64,000 bases of DNA, taken from PNAI01 sp035501735. GTDB taxonomy: Bacteria > Pseudomonadota > Alphaproteobacteria > Rhizobiales > Xanthobacteraceae. Made by a program: the position numbers and the translations under genes. Numbering within the stretch: the first letter of the stretch is position 1; the number at the start of each line of letters is the position of its first letter. A model generated the notes under the pieces. It searched no databases, was not told the origin of the DNA, and saw nothing but the letters and a program-made list of their open reading frames with translations. This document shows positions 1 through 8,315 of the stretch, piece by piece. The stretch lies in NCBI GenBank assembly GCA_035501735.1, contig DATJVR010000031.1, positions 99,097-163,096 on the forward strand, in the 5' to 3' direction.

Positions 1-3
1 TCT

Positions 4-843
4 ATGAATGCAAAGACGGAACGCGTTGGCATCGTCGGCGTCGGCCGCATGGGCCTCGCCATGCTCAAGCACCTCGTCAGGCACGGTTATGCCGTCACCG
101 CCTGTGACCTCGACGAGAAACAATGCGCCGCCGCCCGCTCCGCCGGCGCCGGCATTGCCGCGACCCCTGCCGAGCTCGGCAGCATATCGGACTTCATCAT
201 CGTCGGCGTCGGTTACGATGACGAGGTGAATGAAGTCGTCCTTGGCGCCAGCGGCTTGCTGACCACCATGCGGGCGGGCGCGATCATCGCCGTGTCGTCG
301 ACCACTGCGCCCGACACCGTGAAGGCGATCAACGAACGCGCGCGCGTAAAGGGCATCGATGTGCTCGACGCCCCGATCTGCCGCGGCCGTTGGGCGGCGG
401 ACAAGGGTACGCTGCTCGCGCTCGTCGGTGGCAAGCCCGATGTCGTCGAGCGAGCGCGGCCGATCTACCAGGCATTCTGTTCCGACATTGCGCACTTGGG
501 CGATGTCGGCCATGGCCAGGTCGGCAAGGCCATGAACAACCTGCTGCTGTGGATCAACGCCGTCGGCCTGATCGAGGCAGGCCGTCTCGCGGAAACCACC
601 GGCATCGATCTCGTCAAATTGCGCGATGCGCTGCAAATGAGCTCGGGCGCCTCCGCCGCGCTCAACGACTGGGACATGATCTCGTTCACCTGGGCGCTGA
701 AGGATATGCAGATCGTCTCGCGCATGGCCGACAAGGCCGGGCTGACGCTGCCGGTTACCGGCGCCGTGCGCGAGCTGGTCAAAGACGCCCGCCGCATCAA
801 GGCGACGAACCCGCCGCCCTGGACCGGGCACAAGCAAAAGTGA
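4..843 (+). CDS. NAD(P)-dependent 3-hydroxyisobutyrate dehydrogenase-family oxidoreductase
   Basis: A 279-residue protein of the beta-hydroxyacid dehydrogenase family, which oxidises 3-hydroxy acids or reduces semialdehydes with NAD(P). The N-terminal Rossmann motif GVGRMG is at residues 12-17. The substrate-loop region at 122-128 reads DAPICRG, where relatives have DAPVSGG. The catalytic lysine lies in GQVGKAMNN (K175, with N178/N179). The length is normal for the family. The ATG is only three bases from the window edge, so its ribosome-binding site and upstream neighbours are not visible. Substrate cannot be told from sequence; nearby catabolic genes suggest a small hydroxy acid intermediate. 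Confidence 0.85.
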   Translation: MNAKTERVGIVGVGRMGLAMLKHLVRHGYAVTACDLDEKQCAAARSAGAGIAATPAELGSISDFIIVGVGYDDEVNEVVLGASGLLTTMRAGAIIAVSSTTAPDTVKAINERARVKGIDVLDAPICRGRWAADKGTLLALVGGKPDVVERARPIYQAFCSDIAHLGDVGHGQVGKAMNNLLLWINAVGLIEAGRLAETTGIDLVKLRDALQMSSGASAALNDWDMISFTWALKDMQIVSRMADKAGLTLPVTGAVRELVKDARRIKATNPPPWTGHKQK

Positions 844-996
844 TGCGTGCAAGGCCCTGAATTGTGGCAAATCCACTACACCCGCTAGGAAATGATCCTT
901 TAATCTTGCCGGTTATCCACGCTGCGCGTTGTCAATAGACCCAAGCCGCACTTTGATGTTCGTTTGGATTACGCATGCGGCCTGAGGAGGGGCGTC

Positions 997-2391
997 GTGC
1001 GAGGTCTCTTTTTCATTGCCGTCTTGCTTGCCGCCGGCTCGAGCGTTCAAGCGCAGGTGAGAACGATCGCTGCCCCCGGCATAGCGGCGCTACCCGGGGC
1101 GTTCAAGCCCGTGGATCCTCCCGCGCCCGTGCCCGATCGCGACACGCTTGAGTTCTCTGCGCAACTTCTGTCGTACCCGTTCAGCATGCCGAATGTGCAG
1201 CTCGAAACAACAAGCTGGAGCAAGATCAGCGGATGGGCCGAGGACAATCACGCCGCCGCCTTTGCGACCTTTCTGAACAGTTGCAAGGTGATGGTACGCG
1301 GCGCACCGTCTCGCCATGCGAGCCAGCCGTTCTATGTCGCGCTGCAATCCGCTTGCCGCCGCGCCTTGAAGGCAAGCCCGCGGAATTCCGCTGCCGCAAG
1401 AATTTTCTTCGAGCGAAATTTTCGCCCGATGCGCATCGCGCCGCTCGGCGAGACCAATGGATTTGTCACCGGCTACTACGAGCCGATCATCGAGGGCTCG
1501 CGCGTCCCAAGCGCGGAATTCAACGTGCCGCTTTACCGCACGCCGCGCGACCTCGCCGACCACGAGTCGGGCCATTACTTTGATCGCACCGCTATCGAAG
1601 AAGGCGCGCTCAAGAACCGCAAGCTCGAAATCTGCTGGCTCAAGGATCCGACCGATTTGTTCTTTGCGCAAATCCAGGGCTCGGCGCGGGTCAGACTCGA
1701 GGACGGCAAGGTGTTGCGCCTCAACTACGACAGCCATAACGGGTGGCCCTATACGCCCATCGGCCGCATTCTGATCGAGCGAGAAATCGTTCCCAAGGAA
1801 GAAATGTCGATGGACCGGATTCGCGAATGGATCGAGGCCAACCCGAAGGAGGGCAAGGAACTTCGCCGCCGCAATAAGTCGTATGTCTTCTTCCGCGAGA
1901 CCAATCTCGGCGACTATGAGGAGCCGGTCGGCGCTGAAGGCGTTTCGCTCACGCCCAGACGCTCGATCGCAACCGACAAATCGCTCCACGTCTACGGCAC
2001 GCCGTTTTTCATCGAGGCTGAACTCCCGCTCGACAACGAGCGTTCGGAGAATTTCTTTCAACACTTGATGGTGTCGCAGGACACCGGCAGCGCCATCCGC
2101 GGGCCGGCCCGCGCCGATCTTTATTTCGGCGCCGGCGATGGCGCCGCCCACGTTGCCGGGAGGTTCCGCCACCCCGCGCAATTCACCATCCTGATTCCGC
2201 GCGAAATCGATCCGGTGATCGCCGGCCGGAGCACGCCGTTACCGCGGCCGCGGCCGGCCTTCGAAGGCGGCGGCGAAAAGTCCGAAACCACGGTCGCCAC
2301 GGCGCCGATCGAACAAACGACCGAAGTCGTCGAACCAAAAACCGATATAGAACTCAATTCCGCACGACAGCACGATCAAACTCGTCCGTAG
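997..2391 (+). CDS. mltA: Membrane-bound lytic murein transglycosylase A (MltA)
   Basis: MltA cleaves the glycan strands of peptidoglycan to leave 1,6-anhydromuramic ends. The MltA barrel domain is recognisable by GYYEP and the IQGSARVRL stretch. The C-terminal 3D domain carries DTGSAIRGPARADLYFG, with the aspartates that give the domain its name. I chose the GTG at 997 because GAGGAGG lies six bases before it and the protein then opens with a clean signal peptide (RGLFFIAVLLAAG, cut near SVQA-Q). A TTG 33 bases upstream in the same frame is less likely. No lipobox is visible, so it may be periplasmic rather than lipid-anchored. The Pro-rich C-terminal tail of about 60 residues is extra to the catalytic core. 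Confidence 0.93.
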   Translation: MRGLFFIAVLLAAGSSVQAQVRTIAAPGIAALPGAFKPVDPPAPVPDRDTLEFSAQLLSYPFSMPNVQLETTSWSKISGWAEDNHAAAFATFLNSCKVMVRGAPSRHASQPFYVALQSACRRALKASPRNSAAARIFFERNFRPMRIAPLGETNGFVTGYYEPIIEGSRVPSAEFNVPLYRTPRDLADHESGHYFDRTAIEEGALKNRKLEICWLKDPTDLFFAQIQGSARVRLEDGKVLRLNYDSHNGWPYTPIGRILIEREIVPKEEMSMDRIREWIEANPKEGKELRRRNKSYVFFRETNLGDYEEPVGAEGVSLTPRRSIATDKSLHVYGTPFFIEAELPLDNERSENFFQHLMVSQDTGSAIRGPARADLYFGAGDGAAHVAGRFRHPAQFTILIPREIDPVIAGRSTPLPRPRPAFEGGGEKSETTVATAPIEQTTEVVEPKTDIELNSARQHDQTRP

Positions 2392-2447
2392 ATCGAAGGC
2401 CGAGGATGATCGAGCCGCGCGTGGATGGTCCGTGATCTTGCGCAACG

Positions 2448-2747
2448 ATGGCACGCCTCGGTCTGCTCGTCTTCAAACTGATCTGTTACCTGGCGCTGCT
2501 GGCGGTTCTTGCCGGGATCGCGAGCCTCGTATTCGTGAGCACGATGGATGTCTGCCCGAGACTCGACGAAGGCGACATTGCCTGCACGAACCCGTTCTAC
2601 GAAAGCCTCGCGAGCTTTGGCATGGTCGTGGTCTTGGCGACGGTGTTCACCGGCTTGCCCGGTCTGCTTGCTTTGGGGGGCGTCGTTTTCTTGATCCGCG
2701 ATCTCCTCAATCTCCGGCGCAAATCGGCAACGCCCAAAGAGCACTAG
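2448..2747 (+). CDS. Small two-helix membrane protein, unknown function
   Basis: A 99-residue protein I do not recognise. It has two strongly hydrophobic segments (about residues 5-30 and 57-83), separated by a loop with two cysteines (CPRLDEGDIAC), and ends in a short basic tail. This predicts an inner-membrane hairpin with the cysteine loop on one face, possibly disulphide-linked if periplasmic. It follows mltA by 56 bases on the same strand. Its 3' end overlaps the end of the convergent pdxA-like gene by four bases. Confidence 0.6.
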   Translation: MARLGLLVFKLICYLALLAVLAGIASLVFVSTMDVCPRLDEGDIACTNPFYESLASFGMVVVLATVFTGLPGLLALGGVVFLIRDLLNLRRKSATPKEH

Positions 2748-3733
2748 CCGCGCCGCGCCTTCGCCAATTGCATGATCGCCTCGATCATCGCAGCCGGGTT
2801 CGCAATGCCCTTGCCGGCAATGTCGTGCGCGCTGCCGTGCGCAACGGACGCGAAGAGGATGGGCGTACCGATGGTCATGGCGGCCGTGGCATTCGGCGCC
2901 ACGAGCTTGGCGGCGATATGGCCCTGGTCGTGCAACATGACGACAAAGGCATCGTACCCTTGCTTGTGGAACAAGATGTCGGCCCCGATCGGGCCGCTGA
3001 CGGCAATACCTTCGGCTGCCGCCGTATCGATCGCCGGCCGGATGATCTCGATTTCCTCGCGACCGAACAATCCGTCCTCGCCGGCATGCGGATTGAGTCC
3101 GCTCACGCCAATTCTTGGCCGCGCGATGCCGAGCTGTCGCAATGCCCGGTCGGCGGTGTGGATCACCTTGATGACCCGCTCTCGCGTGATCATGCCGATC
3201 GCCTCGCGCACGCTCGTGTGCAGCGTGGCATGCACGATGCGCCGCTCGCCGAAACAGAGCATGAGATACACGTCGTCCACATCGGTGCCGGTCTCGCGCG
3301 CGACGAACGACGGATGCCCATCGAAGGGAATTCCTGCGAGCGCGATCGACGTCTCGTTTTGCGGCGCCGCCGCCACCGCGTCGACCTCGCCCGCGCGTGC
3401 TGCCTTCACCGCCGCGCCCGCAAACGCGATGATCGCCCGCCCGGCGTCGGCGCTGTTGGTGCCGAGATCGATCGCGGCGGCGTAGGGCAGGGCGCAATCG
3501 AGCACGTTTATCTGGGCGCCCGACCACTGCGCCTCGCCGATGCGCTTGACGCCGCGCAGCTCCACCTTGATCCCGCACGCCTTCGCATGCCGATCAAGCA
3601 CACGCAGGTCGCTCACCACGATCGGGTCGCACACTGCGCGTACCTTTGGATCGAGCGCCGCTTTTAGGCTGATCTCCGGTCCGATGCCGGCCGGGTCCCC
3701 GGTGGCGATGGCGATTTTTGGTTTCCCGCCCAT
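2744..3733 (-). CDS. PdxA-family dehydrogenase (4-hydroxythreonine-4-phosphate dehydrogenase-like)
   Basis: A 329-residue member of the PdxA family, metal- and NAD-dependent beta-decarboxylating dehydrogenases. TGDPAGIGPE is at residues 11-20, and metal-ligand histidines are visible near H172, H216 and H268. The usual NKE motif near residue 125 reads QNETS, so the family lysine is replaced. This, and the gene starting one base inside the end of a catabolic alcohol dehydrogenase (TGATG junction), argue for a non-vitamin B6 paralogue. Known paralogues act on D-threonate or D-erythronate phosphates, or on cis-dihydrodiols such as that of terephthalate (TphB). The presence of a Rieske oxygenase makes a dihydrodiol substrate worth considering, but that is inference. 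Confidence 0.85.
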   Translation of the reverse strand: MGGKPKIAIATGDPAGIGPEISLKAALDPKVRAVCDPIVVSDLRVLDRHAKACGIKVELRGVKRIGEAQWSGAQINVLDCALPYAAAIDLGTNSADAGRAIIAFAGAAVKAARAGEVDAVAAAPQNETSIALAGIPFDGHPSFVARETGTDVDDVYLMLCFGERRIVHATLHTSVREAIGMITRERVIKVIHTADRALRQLGIARPRIGVSGLNPHAGEDGLFGREEIEIIRPAIDTAAAEGIAVSGPIGADILFHKQGYDAFVVMLHDQGHIAAKLVAPNATAAMTIGTPILFASVAHGSAHDIAGKGIANPAAMIEAIMQLAKARRG

Positions 3734-4842
3734 CACTCCCACGGCATCAGCGAGGCATGGATCACGTCCGGCACGCCCTGGCCGCCGACCGATTTGATCG
3801 CCAGATCGACGTCCTTCAAGCCGAAGCGGTGCGTGGTGATCAGTTCGAGCGGGAAACGTTTCGACGCAAGTTGCGCCAGCGCCAGCTCGCACGCCTTGTA
3901 ACTATGCCCGCGGGCGCTCTTCACCGTGATGTATTTCACCGTCATCCGCCCGATCGGGAAATTCGGAAAATCCGTCATTTCGCCCTGCACCACGATCGTG
4001 CCGGCCTTGCGCTTGAGCGCCTCGATGCCGAGCAGCACCGGCATGGTGCCGGCGCCCGCCGTGCAGTCGAGCACCACGTCGACGCCGCGTCCAGCGGTGA
4101 TCTCCTTGATGCGCGCCAGCGGGTCTTCCTTCTGCACGTCGATGACGAAATCCGCGCCGAGTTTTTTCGCCACCTCCATGCGCGCCTTGTCCTTCGTGGT
4201 GCCGGTGACGATGATCAGCGACGCGCCCGCCTGCCGGCAGATCACCGTCTGCGACAGCCCCTGCTGTCCCGGCCCCTGGATCAGCACCGTTGAATCGTAA
4301 CCGACGCCGCCCTCGAACAGCGACCACTCGACGCCGTTCGCCATCGGCGTGACCAGCCCGGCGAGTTCCGGCGTCACGCCCTTCGGCACGTGATGCACCA
4401 CCGCGTTCCACGGCAGATAGACGTATTGCGCAAACCCGCCCCACAGGTGCGGCGCGCGCTCCGCCGACGTGTAGCCGTAGCGAATGCCGTCGGGGTTGTA
4501 GCGCCAGTCGGTGTTCTCGCAGTGCCGGTATTGTCCGGCATGGCACCATTCGCACTTGCCGCACATCACGTAGTGCTCGACAAACACCAGGTCGCCCTCC
4601 TTGAAGCCTTTGCGCGCCGTGAACTCGCGGCCCGCCTTGGAGATCACGCCGATGTTCTCGTGCCCCATGATCACCGGCGCGTTCGACGGCGGCGTCTTGT
4701 AGAGCTTCACGTCGGTGCCGCAGATGCCGGCGACCTCCATCTTCATCAATGCGGCATCCGCCGGGATATCCGGCATCGGGAATTCGCGGATTTCTGTTCT
4801 GCTTGGGCCCACCCGCACGGCCGCCAACACTGTCTCTGCCAC
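3733..4842 (-). CDS. Zinc-dependent alcohol dehydrogenase (MDR superfamily)
   Basis: A medium-chain dehydrogenase that oxidises an alcohol or polyol with NAD(P). Catalytic zinc ligands are in AGICGTD (Cys near residue 41) and GHENIG. The structural zinc site is the four-cysteine lobe CGKCEWCHAGQYRHC, and the cofactor motif is GPGQQGL. I chose GTG at 4842 (369 residues) because GAGG lies five bases upstream and it gives the usual family length. An ATG at 4890 would add about 16 residues and overlap the divergent gene at 4889. It is the first gene of a two-gene operon with the pdxA-like gene. Confidence 0.85.
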   Translation of the reverse strand: MAETVLAAVRVGPSRTEIREFPMPDIPADAALMKMEVAGICGTDVKLYKTPPSNAPVIMGHENIGVISKAGREFTARKGFKEGDLVFVEHYVMCGKCEWCHAGQYRHCENTDWRYNPDGIRYGYTSAERAPHLWGGFAQYVYLPWNAVVHHVPKGVTPELAGLVTPMANGVEWSLFEGGVGYDSTVLIQGPGQQGLSQTVICRQAGASLIIVTGTTKDKARMEVAKKLGADFVIDVQKEDPLARIKEITAGRGVDVVLDCTAGAGTMPVLLGIEALKRKAGTIVVQGEMTDFPNFPIGRMTVKYITVKSARGHSYKACELALAQLASKRFPLELITTHRFGLKDVDLAIKSVGGQGVPDVIHASLMPWE

Positions 4843-4888
4843 GATCGCCTCATCCACATTTGCCCGGCGCGAATGTAGAGTGTTGCCC

Positions 4889-5197
4889 ATGCGCATCCAA
4901 GAGCGTGGCTTCAGAAAGCGCGGTCCTGAGCACATGGCGGCCATCGGCCGGGTGCGGGACTGGACGCGCGCGCGTTTCACGCTCGCCGAAGACACCGCGA
5001 TCCTGGTCTCCGAGGTGGCCTGCGTGCTGCCCGGCTGCCCGCCGCTCGAGACCGTGATCGCGTTCTGGGAAGGCGGGCAGCGCTACCATTTCAAGGTTTT
5101 CAAGCCGGTCGCGGAACTCACTGCCGACGATCTGCCCTATGCCTGGCAGAAGGAATCGCTCTCCGTGCCGCCCGATTTCGTCTGCGACTGCTGCTGA
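4889..5197 (+). CDS. Conserved small protein ending in CDCC, unknown function
   Basis: A 102-residue soluble protein that I recognise only as a conserved hypothetical type of Bradyrhizobium-like bacteria. It has an Arg-rich start (MRIQERGFRKRG), a central CVLPGCPP motif and a C-terminal FVCDCC. The five cysteines could bind a metal or Fe-S centre, but no known spacing fits. It is divergent from the zinc alcohol dehydrogenase with under 50 bases between starts, so the two share a promoter region. The ATG at 4889 was preferred over upstream in-frame starts that would run into the dehydrogenase; an internal ATG at MAAIGRVRDW is also possible. Confidence 0.6.
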   Translation: MRIQERGFRKRGPEHMAAIGRVRDWTRARFTLAEDTAILVSEVACVLPGCPPLETVIAFWEGGQRYHFKVFKPVAELTADDLPYAWQKESLSVPPDFVCDCC

Positions 5198-5203
5198 ATT
5201 GCG

Positions 5204-5536
5204 TCACGCGCTCTGGGTTACATCTTCATACACATCGATCTCGACGCCGCCCGGGAACAGCGTCCGCCACGCCTGCACGAAGTTCCGCGTCATCGGGTCG
5301 CTCGCCAGCCGCTGCCGGTTGAGTTCAAGCGCCTGCTCGGTCTGGTATTCGACGATCTGGATCAACTCGGTCGGCGCATCGACGTTGCGCAGGAGCCGCA
5401 TCTTGGCGTCGTGCGAGGCCTCGTAGAACGGCGCCGACGATTTCATCATCAGCGAGATCGATTTGATGGCTTCCGGCGCGGGCAGCTTGATTTTCATCAC
5501 GAGGATACGGCTGACCCTCTTTGGATCTGCGGGCAT
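5204..5536 (-). CDS. Conserved hypothetical protein, 110 aa
   Basis: A 110-residue protein without signal peptide or membrane segment. It has a charged, helix-rich pattern (KLPAPEAIKSISLMMKSSAPFYEASHDAKMRLLRNVDAP) and an acidic C-terminus (VEIDVYEDVT). The size and alternating pattern would fit a dimeric alpha/beta-barrel (DABB-like) fold such as those of small monooxygenase or NIPSNAP proteins, but I see no diagnostic motif. Its stop is six bases from the end of the convergent CDCC protein. It is divergent from the phthalate-decarboxylase-like gene at 5690, with about 150 bases between, so co-regulation is possible. Confidence 0.55.
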   Translation of the reverse strand: MPADPKRVSRILVMKIKLPAPEAIKSISLMMKSSAPFYEASHDAKMRLLRNVDAPTELIQIVEYQTEQALELNRQRLASDPMTRNFVQAWRTLFPGGVEIDVYEDVTQSA

Positions 5537-5689
5537 GGCATTTCGTCCCTTGTCCTGACTTGCAACGTCAACTGACTCGCCGCTCGTCGTATAGAGCAAC
5601 TCCCGATTCGCGGCCAGTGGCCTGCAACCGCAGTTGGACGCCTCGCGGTAGTGCGCTAGGCTTTCCGCCCCCGCCCCAAGGCCCGTCCC

Positions 5690-6634
5690 ATGCCCGAGCA
5701 AAAACTGAAAACCGTCACCCGCACCCAAGGCAACAACCAGGCGCTGAAAGACGGCTCCGTGAAGCCGAAATCCTTCGCCTTCGATTTCGTCGAGGTCGAT
5801 CCGCTCATCGCCGCCTTCCGCCGCATGGTGCGTGGGCTCGAATACGACGTCTGCGAGATGGCAATCACCACCTACATCTGCGCCCGCGCCTATGGCAAAC
5901 GCATGACGGCGGTGCCGGTATTTCTGGTGCGCGCCTTTCACCACGGCGCCATTCTGGTCAACACCAAGGCCGGCATCGCCAAGCCGAAGGAGCTTGAAGG
6001 CAAGCGCGTCGGCGTCAACCGCGGCTACACCGTGACCACCGGCGTCTGGGCGCGCGGCGTGCTCGCCTCCGAGCATGGCGTTGATCTGAAGAAAATCACC
6101 TGGGTGCTGTCGGGCGACGAGCACGTGGCCGAATACCGCCCGCCCGCCAATGTGGTGCCGATCGCGTCCGGCAAGCAGATGGCCGACATGCTGATTTCGG
6201 GCGAACTCGCCGCCGCAATCGGCGTCGAGATCGATCATCCCGATGTCAAGCCGCTCATCCCCAATGCGCTCGAAGCCGGATTGCAGGCGTTGCGCACGCG
6301 TGGCCACTATCCGATCAACCATCTCGTGGTGATCAAGGACGATGTGCTCGCGCAAAATTCCGCGCTCGCTGCGGACGTGTTCAACGCCTTTGCCGAGGCC
6401 AAACGGCTTTATGTCGAGCGCCTGAAGGCCGGCAAGATCGAAAAGCCGACCGCCGTCGACAAGGTCCACCAGCGCGTGATGGAAATCACCGGCGATCCGT
6501 TGCCTTACGGGATCGCTCCCAACCGCAAGGTTCTCGACGAGCTGATCGGCCACGCGCTGTCGCAAGGCATCATCACGAAGCCGGTGACGCCGGAAGAATT
6601 GTTCGCGCCGGCAACGCGCGCGCTCGTGGGATGA
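5690..6634 (+). CDS. 4,5-dihydroxyphthalate decarboxylase-like protein
   Basis: A 314-residue protein resembling Pht5, which decarboxylates 4,5-dihydroxyphthalate to protocatechuate. It has a periplasmic-binding-protein fold but no signal peptide, so it is cytoplasmic. Family landmarks are the N-terminal ALKDGSVKP, then FRRMVRGLEYDVCEMAITTY, then PVFLVRAFHHGAILVN, GKRVGVNRGYTVTTGVWARG and the late PYGIAPNRKVLDELIGHA. It stands alone on the plus strand. Together with the phthalate-dioxygenase-like Rieske enzyme at 13.8-15.1 kb it points to an aromatic di-acid pathway. The alternative is a related solute-binding-fold protein of unknown reaction. Confidence 0.75.
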   Translation: MPEQKLKTVTRTQGNNQALKDGSVKPKSFAFDFVEVDPLIAAFRRMVRGLEYDVCEMAITTYICARAYGKRMTAVPVFLVRAFHHGAILVNTKAGIAKPKELEGKRVGVNRGYTVTTGVWARGVLASEHGVDLKKITWVLSGDEHVAEYRPPANVVPIASGKQMADMLISGELAAAIGVEIDHPDVKPLIPNALEAGLQALRTRGHYPINHLVVIKDDVLAQNSALAADVFNAFAEAKRLYVERLKAGKIEKPTAVDKVHQRVMEITGDPLPYGIAPNRKVLDELIGHALSQGIITKPVTPEELFAPATRALVG

Positions 6635-6641
6635 ATCGCCT

Positions 6642-6971
6642 TTATCCTTGGGCCGTCGGCGGCTTCTTGTCGGCGGCGGCAGCGCCCGGGATTGGCATCG
6701 GACCACCCATCATTTTGACGCCGGCGCCGGGCGGACCCGGCATCATGCTGGACTTTCGTTCCGGCTCGCGCACCCACGCCGATGTCAGGACCCAGAGCAC
6801 GGCAGACACCGCGAACGCCGTGTTGCAGATGATCGCGAACGCGAAGCACACATTCGCCAGCTTCGAATGGCCGGTGGTGCCAAGGCTGAAATAGAGGTTC
6901 GCGGCCAGGAAGATCAGCCCCAGCAGCAGCGCGGTCAGACCCACGTTCCGGATCGATTGTGGCCTTGGCAT
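6642..6971 (-). CDS. Small membrane protein, unknown function
   Basis: A 109-residue protein with two predicted membrane helices (TALLLGLIFLAANLYF and a longer stretch CFAFAIICNTAFAVSAVLWVL). It has a short basic N-terminus and a C-terminal tail rich in Pro, Gly and Met (MMPGPPGAGVKMMGG). I do not recognise the family. The ATG at 6971 gives the most compact protein; an in-frame start 45 bases upstream would add an Arg-rich leader. Its stop lies seven bases past the end of the convergent decarboxylase-like gene. The Met-rich tail could bind a soft metal, which is speculation. Confidence 0.5.
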   Translation of the reverse strand: MPRPQSIRNVGLTALLLGLIFLAANLYFSLGTTGHSKLANVCFAFAIICNTAFAVSAVLWVLTSAWVREPERKSSMMPGPPGAGVKMMGGPMPIPGAAAADKKPPTAQG

Positions 6972-7067
6972 GTGACCTCGCGCGTGCAGGAGCCGGCGGC
7001 GGTCCGTACCAAGCACTAAACGCCGTGCTGCGCCAGCCCGATACGCGCGGCATCGCGCGCATCCTGT

Positions 7068-7928
7068 CTAGGCCGGATGGGCGGCGAGATGGGCGAGCAA
7101 AAGCGCATTGACCTGATCCGGCGTCTGATCGGCGGCGAAGTGGCCGACGCCCGGCAGCACCTCGAACCGATACGGGCCGGTGATGAAATCGACGGTCCCC
7201 TCGGCCGCCGCCCGCCCGACCGTGTCGTCGGCATCGCCCCAGATGAACAGCGTCGGCACGCGAATTGTCCCGATCGGCGCGCGGATCGCGCCGCGCGCGC
7301 GGTACCACGTCAGCGCCGCTTCCATCGCCGCCGGGCTGCCGAGCACGCCGACATATTCGGCGATCGCCGCCGCCGGCACGTTATTCGCGGCCAGCCGCTC
7401 GCGCAGCCAGCGCGCATCGTCCGCCAACACGCGCGACGCGGCATCGGCTTCGAGGAAGAACCAGTGGTGCGCCGAGCGGCGCTTCTGCTCGCCGTCAGGC
7501 GCCGCAAGCGCGCGGTTGAATGCGTTGGGATGCGGTCGCGACAATACCGTGAGCGAGGCAAGCCGCTCCGGATGACGATCGGCGATGCCCCAAGCGATGC
7601 TGCCGCCCCAGTCGTGACCGACGACGTGGAAACGGCGATGGGTGTTGCCGCACGCGGCCGCAATGGCGAGCGCGTCTGTTAGCAGATGGTCAAACGCGTA
7701 ATTGGCCGGCTCGCGCGTATCCGGCCGCGCGCCGGGAGAATAGCCGCGCTGGCTCGGCGCCACCGCGCGATAGCCGGCGGCGGCGAGCGCCGGCAGTTGC
7801 GCCCGCCACATATGGAACGATTCCGCGAACCCGTGCAGCAGCAGCACCAGCGGCGCATCCGTCTCGCCGGCCACCATGACGTCGAAGACGAGGCCGGGGG
7901 CGGTGGTGATTGTTCTGAGTTCGCTCAT
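7068..7928 (-). CDS. Alpha/beta hydrolase, epoxide hydrolase/haloalkane dehalogenase type
   Basis: A 286-residue cytoplasmic hydrolase. The oxyanion segment LLLHGF is near residues 30-34. The nucleophile elbow GHDWGG places an aspartate at 106, as in epoxide hydrolases and haloalkane or fluoroacetate dehalogenases, not a serine esterase. The acid lies near FIWGDADD, and the catalytic histidine in LPGVGHFAAD. A helical cap occupies about residues 125-215. The ATG at 7928 was chosen over one 15 bases upstream for lack of conserved sequence before it. It is not close enough to neighbours for a clear operon, and the substrate is unknown. Confidence 0.8.
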   Translation of the reverse strand: MSELRTITTAPGLVFDVMVAGETDAPLVLLLHGFAESFHMWRAQLPALAAAGYRAVAPSQRGYSPGARPDTREPANYAFDHLLTDALAIAAACGNTHRRFHVVGHDWGGSIAWGIADRHPERLASLTVLSRPHPNAFNRALAAPDGEQKRRSAHHWFFLEADAASRVLADDARWLRERLAANNVPAAAIAEYVGVLGSPAAMEAALTWYRARGAIRAPIGTIRVPTLFIWGDADDTVGRAAAEGTVDFITGPYRFEVLPGVGHFAADQTPDQVNALLLAHLAAHPA

Positions 7929-8140
7929 GCGCTGGCGGCACACAGGATTGCCGGATCAGAAGGGCCAATCAATAGGACCTTACGGAAACTTGACTTGCTT
8001 ACCGATGCATGGCGCGGCGACAGGAACTGCGCCGGAAAAACAATACGCGGAGAAGCGTGCCGCTTCATGACGCGACGCGCGCTTGAGAACGCGGGCGCGC
8101 GTGCCTATGTGGCCGAAAGGGGCCGAGAAAGGAACTTGTC

Positions 8141-8305
8141 ATGCGCGCATTCAGCATTGCGGTTGTCGTCGCCGTCCTGTTGGCCGTCGGCGCGGGATTT
8201 GCTCTCAACGCGTTCCAGCAGACTTCGGCCTTGGCCTATCGCGAGGGCGCGACCACGCGTTTCAATCAGCAGGAGACCGTCGACAATTACGGCCGGCAGG
8301 GCTGA
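8141..8305 (+). CDS. Small single-helix membrane protein, 54 aa
   Basis: A short reading frame with a good ribosome-binding site (GAGAAAGGA, about seven bases before the ATG). It encodes one N-terminal hydrophobic helix (FSIAVVVAVLLAVGAGFAL) and a 30-residue polar tail (AYREGATTRFNQQETVDNYG). The helix-plus-short-tail design is typical of small inner-membrane proteins of unknown role that are widespread in this bacterial group. It ends ten bases before the end of the convergent hydrolase gene. About 210 bases upstream to the divergent hydrolase at 7928 hold no other gene that I can see. Confidence 0.55.
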   Translation: MRAFSIAVVVAVLLAVGAGFALNAFQQTSALAYREGATTRFNQQETVDNYGRQG

Positions 8306-8315
8306 GCGGCGCTGA

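Noticed and set aside
964..996. TTG at 964 as the mltA start
   Set aside because: GAGGAGG stands six bases before the GTG at 997, and the signal peptide is intact from there.
1090..2181. Long open frame on the minus strand inside mltA
   Set aside because: It mirrors a real gene with good motifs, has no recognisable domain, and such antisense frames are usual in GC-rich DNA. The same holds for long shadows at 26535-27923, 28026-29963, 40588-41862, 13241-14935 and 18238-20214.
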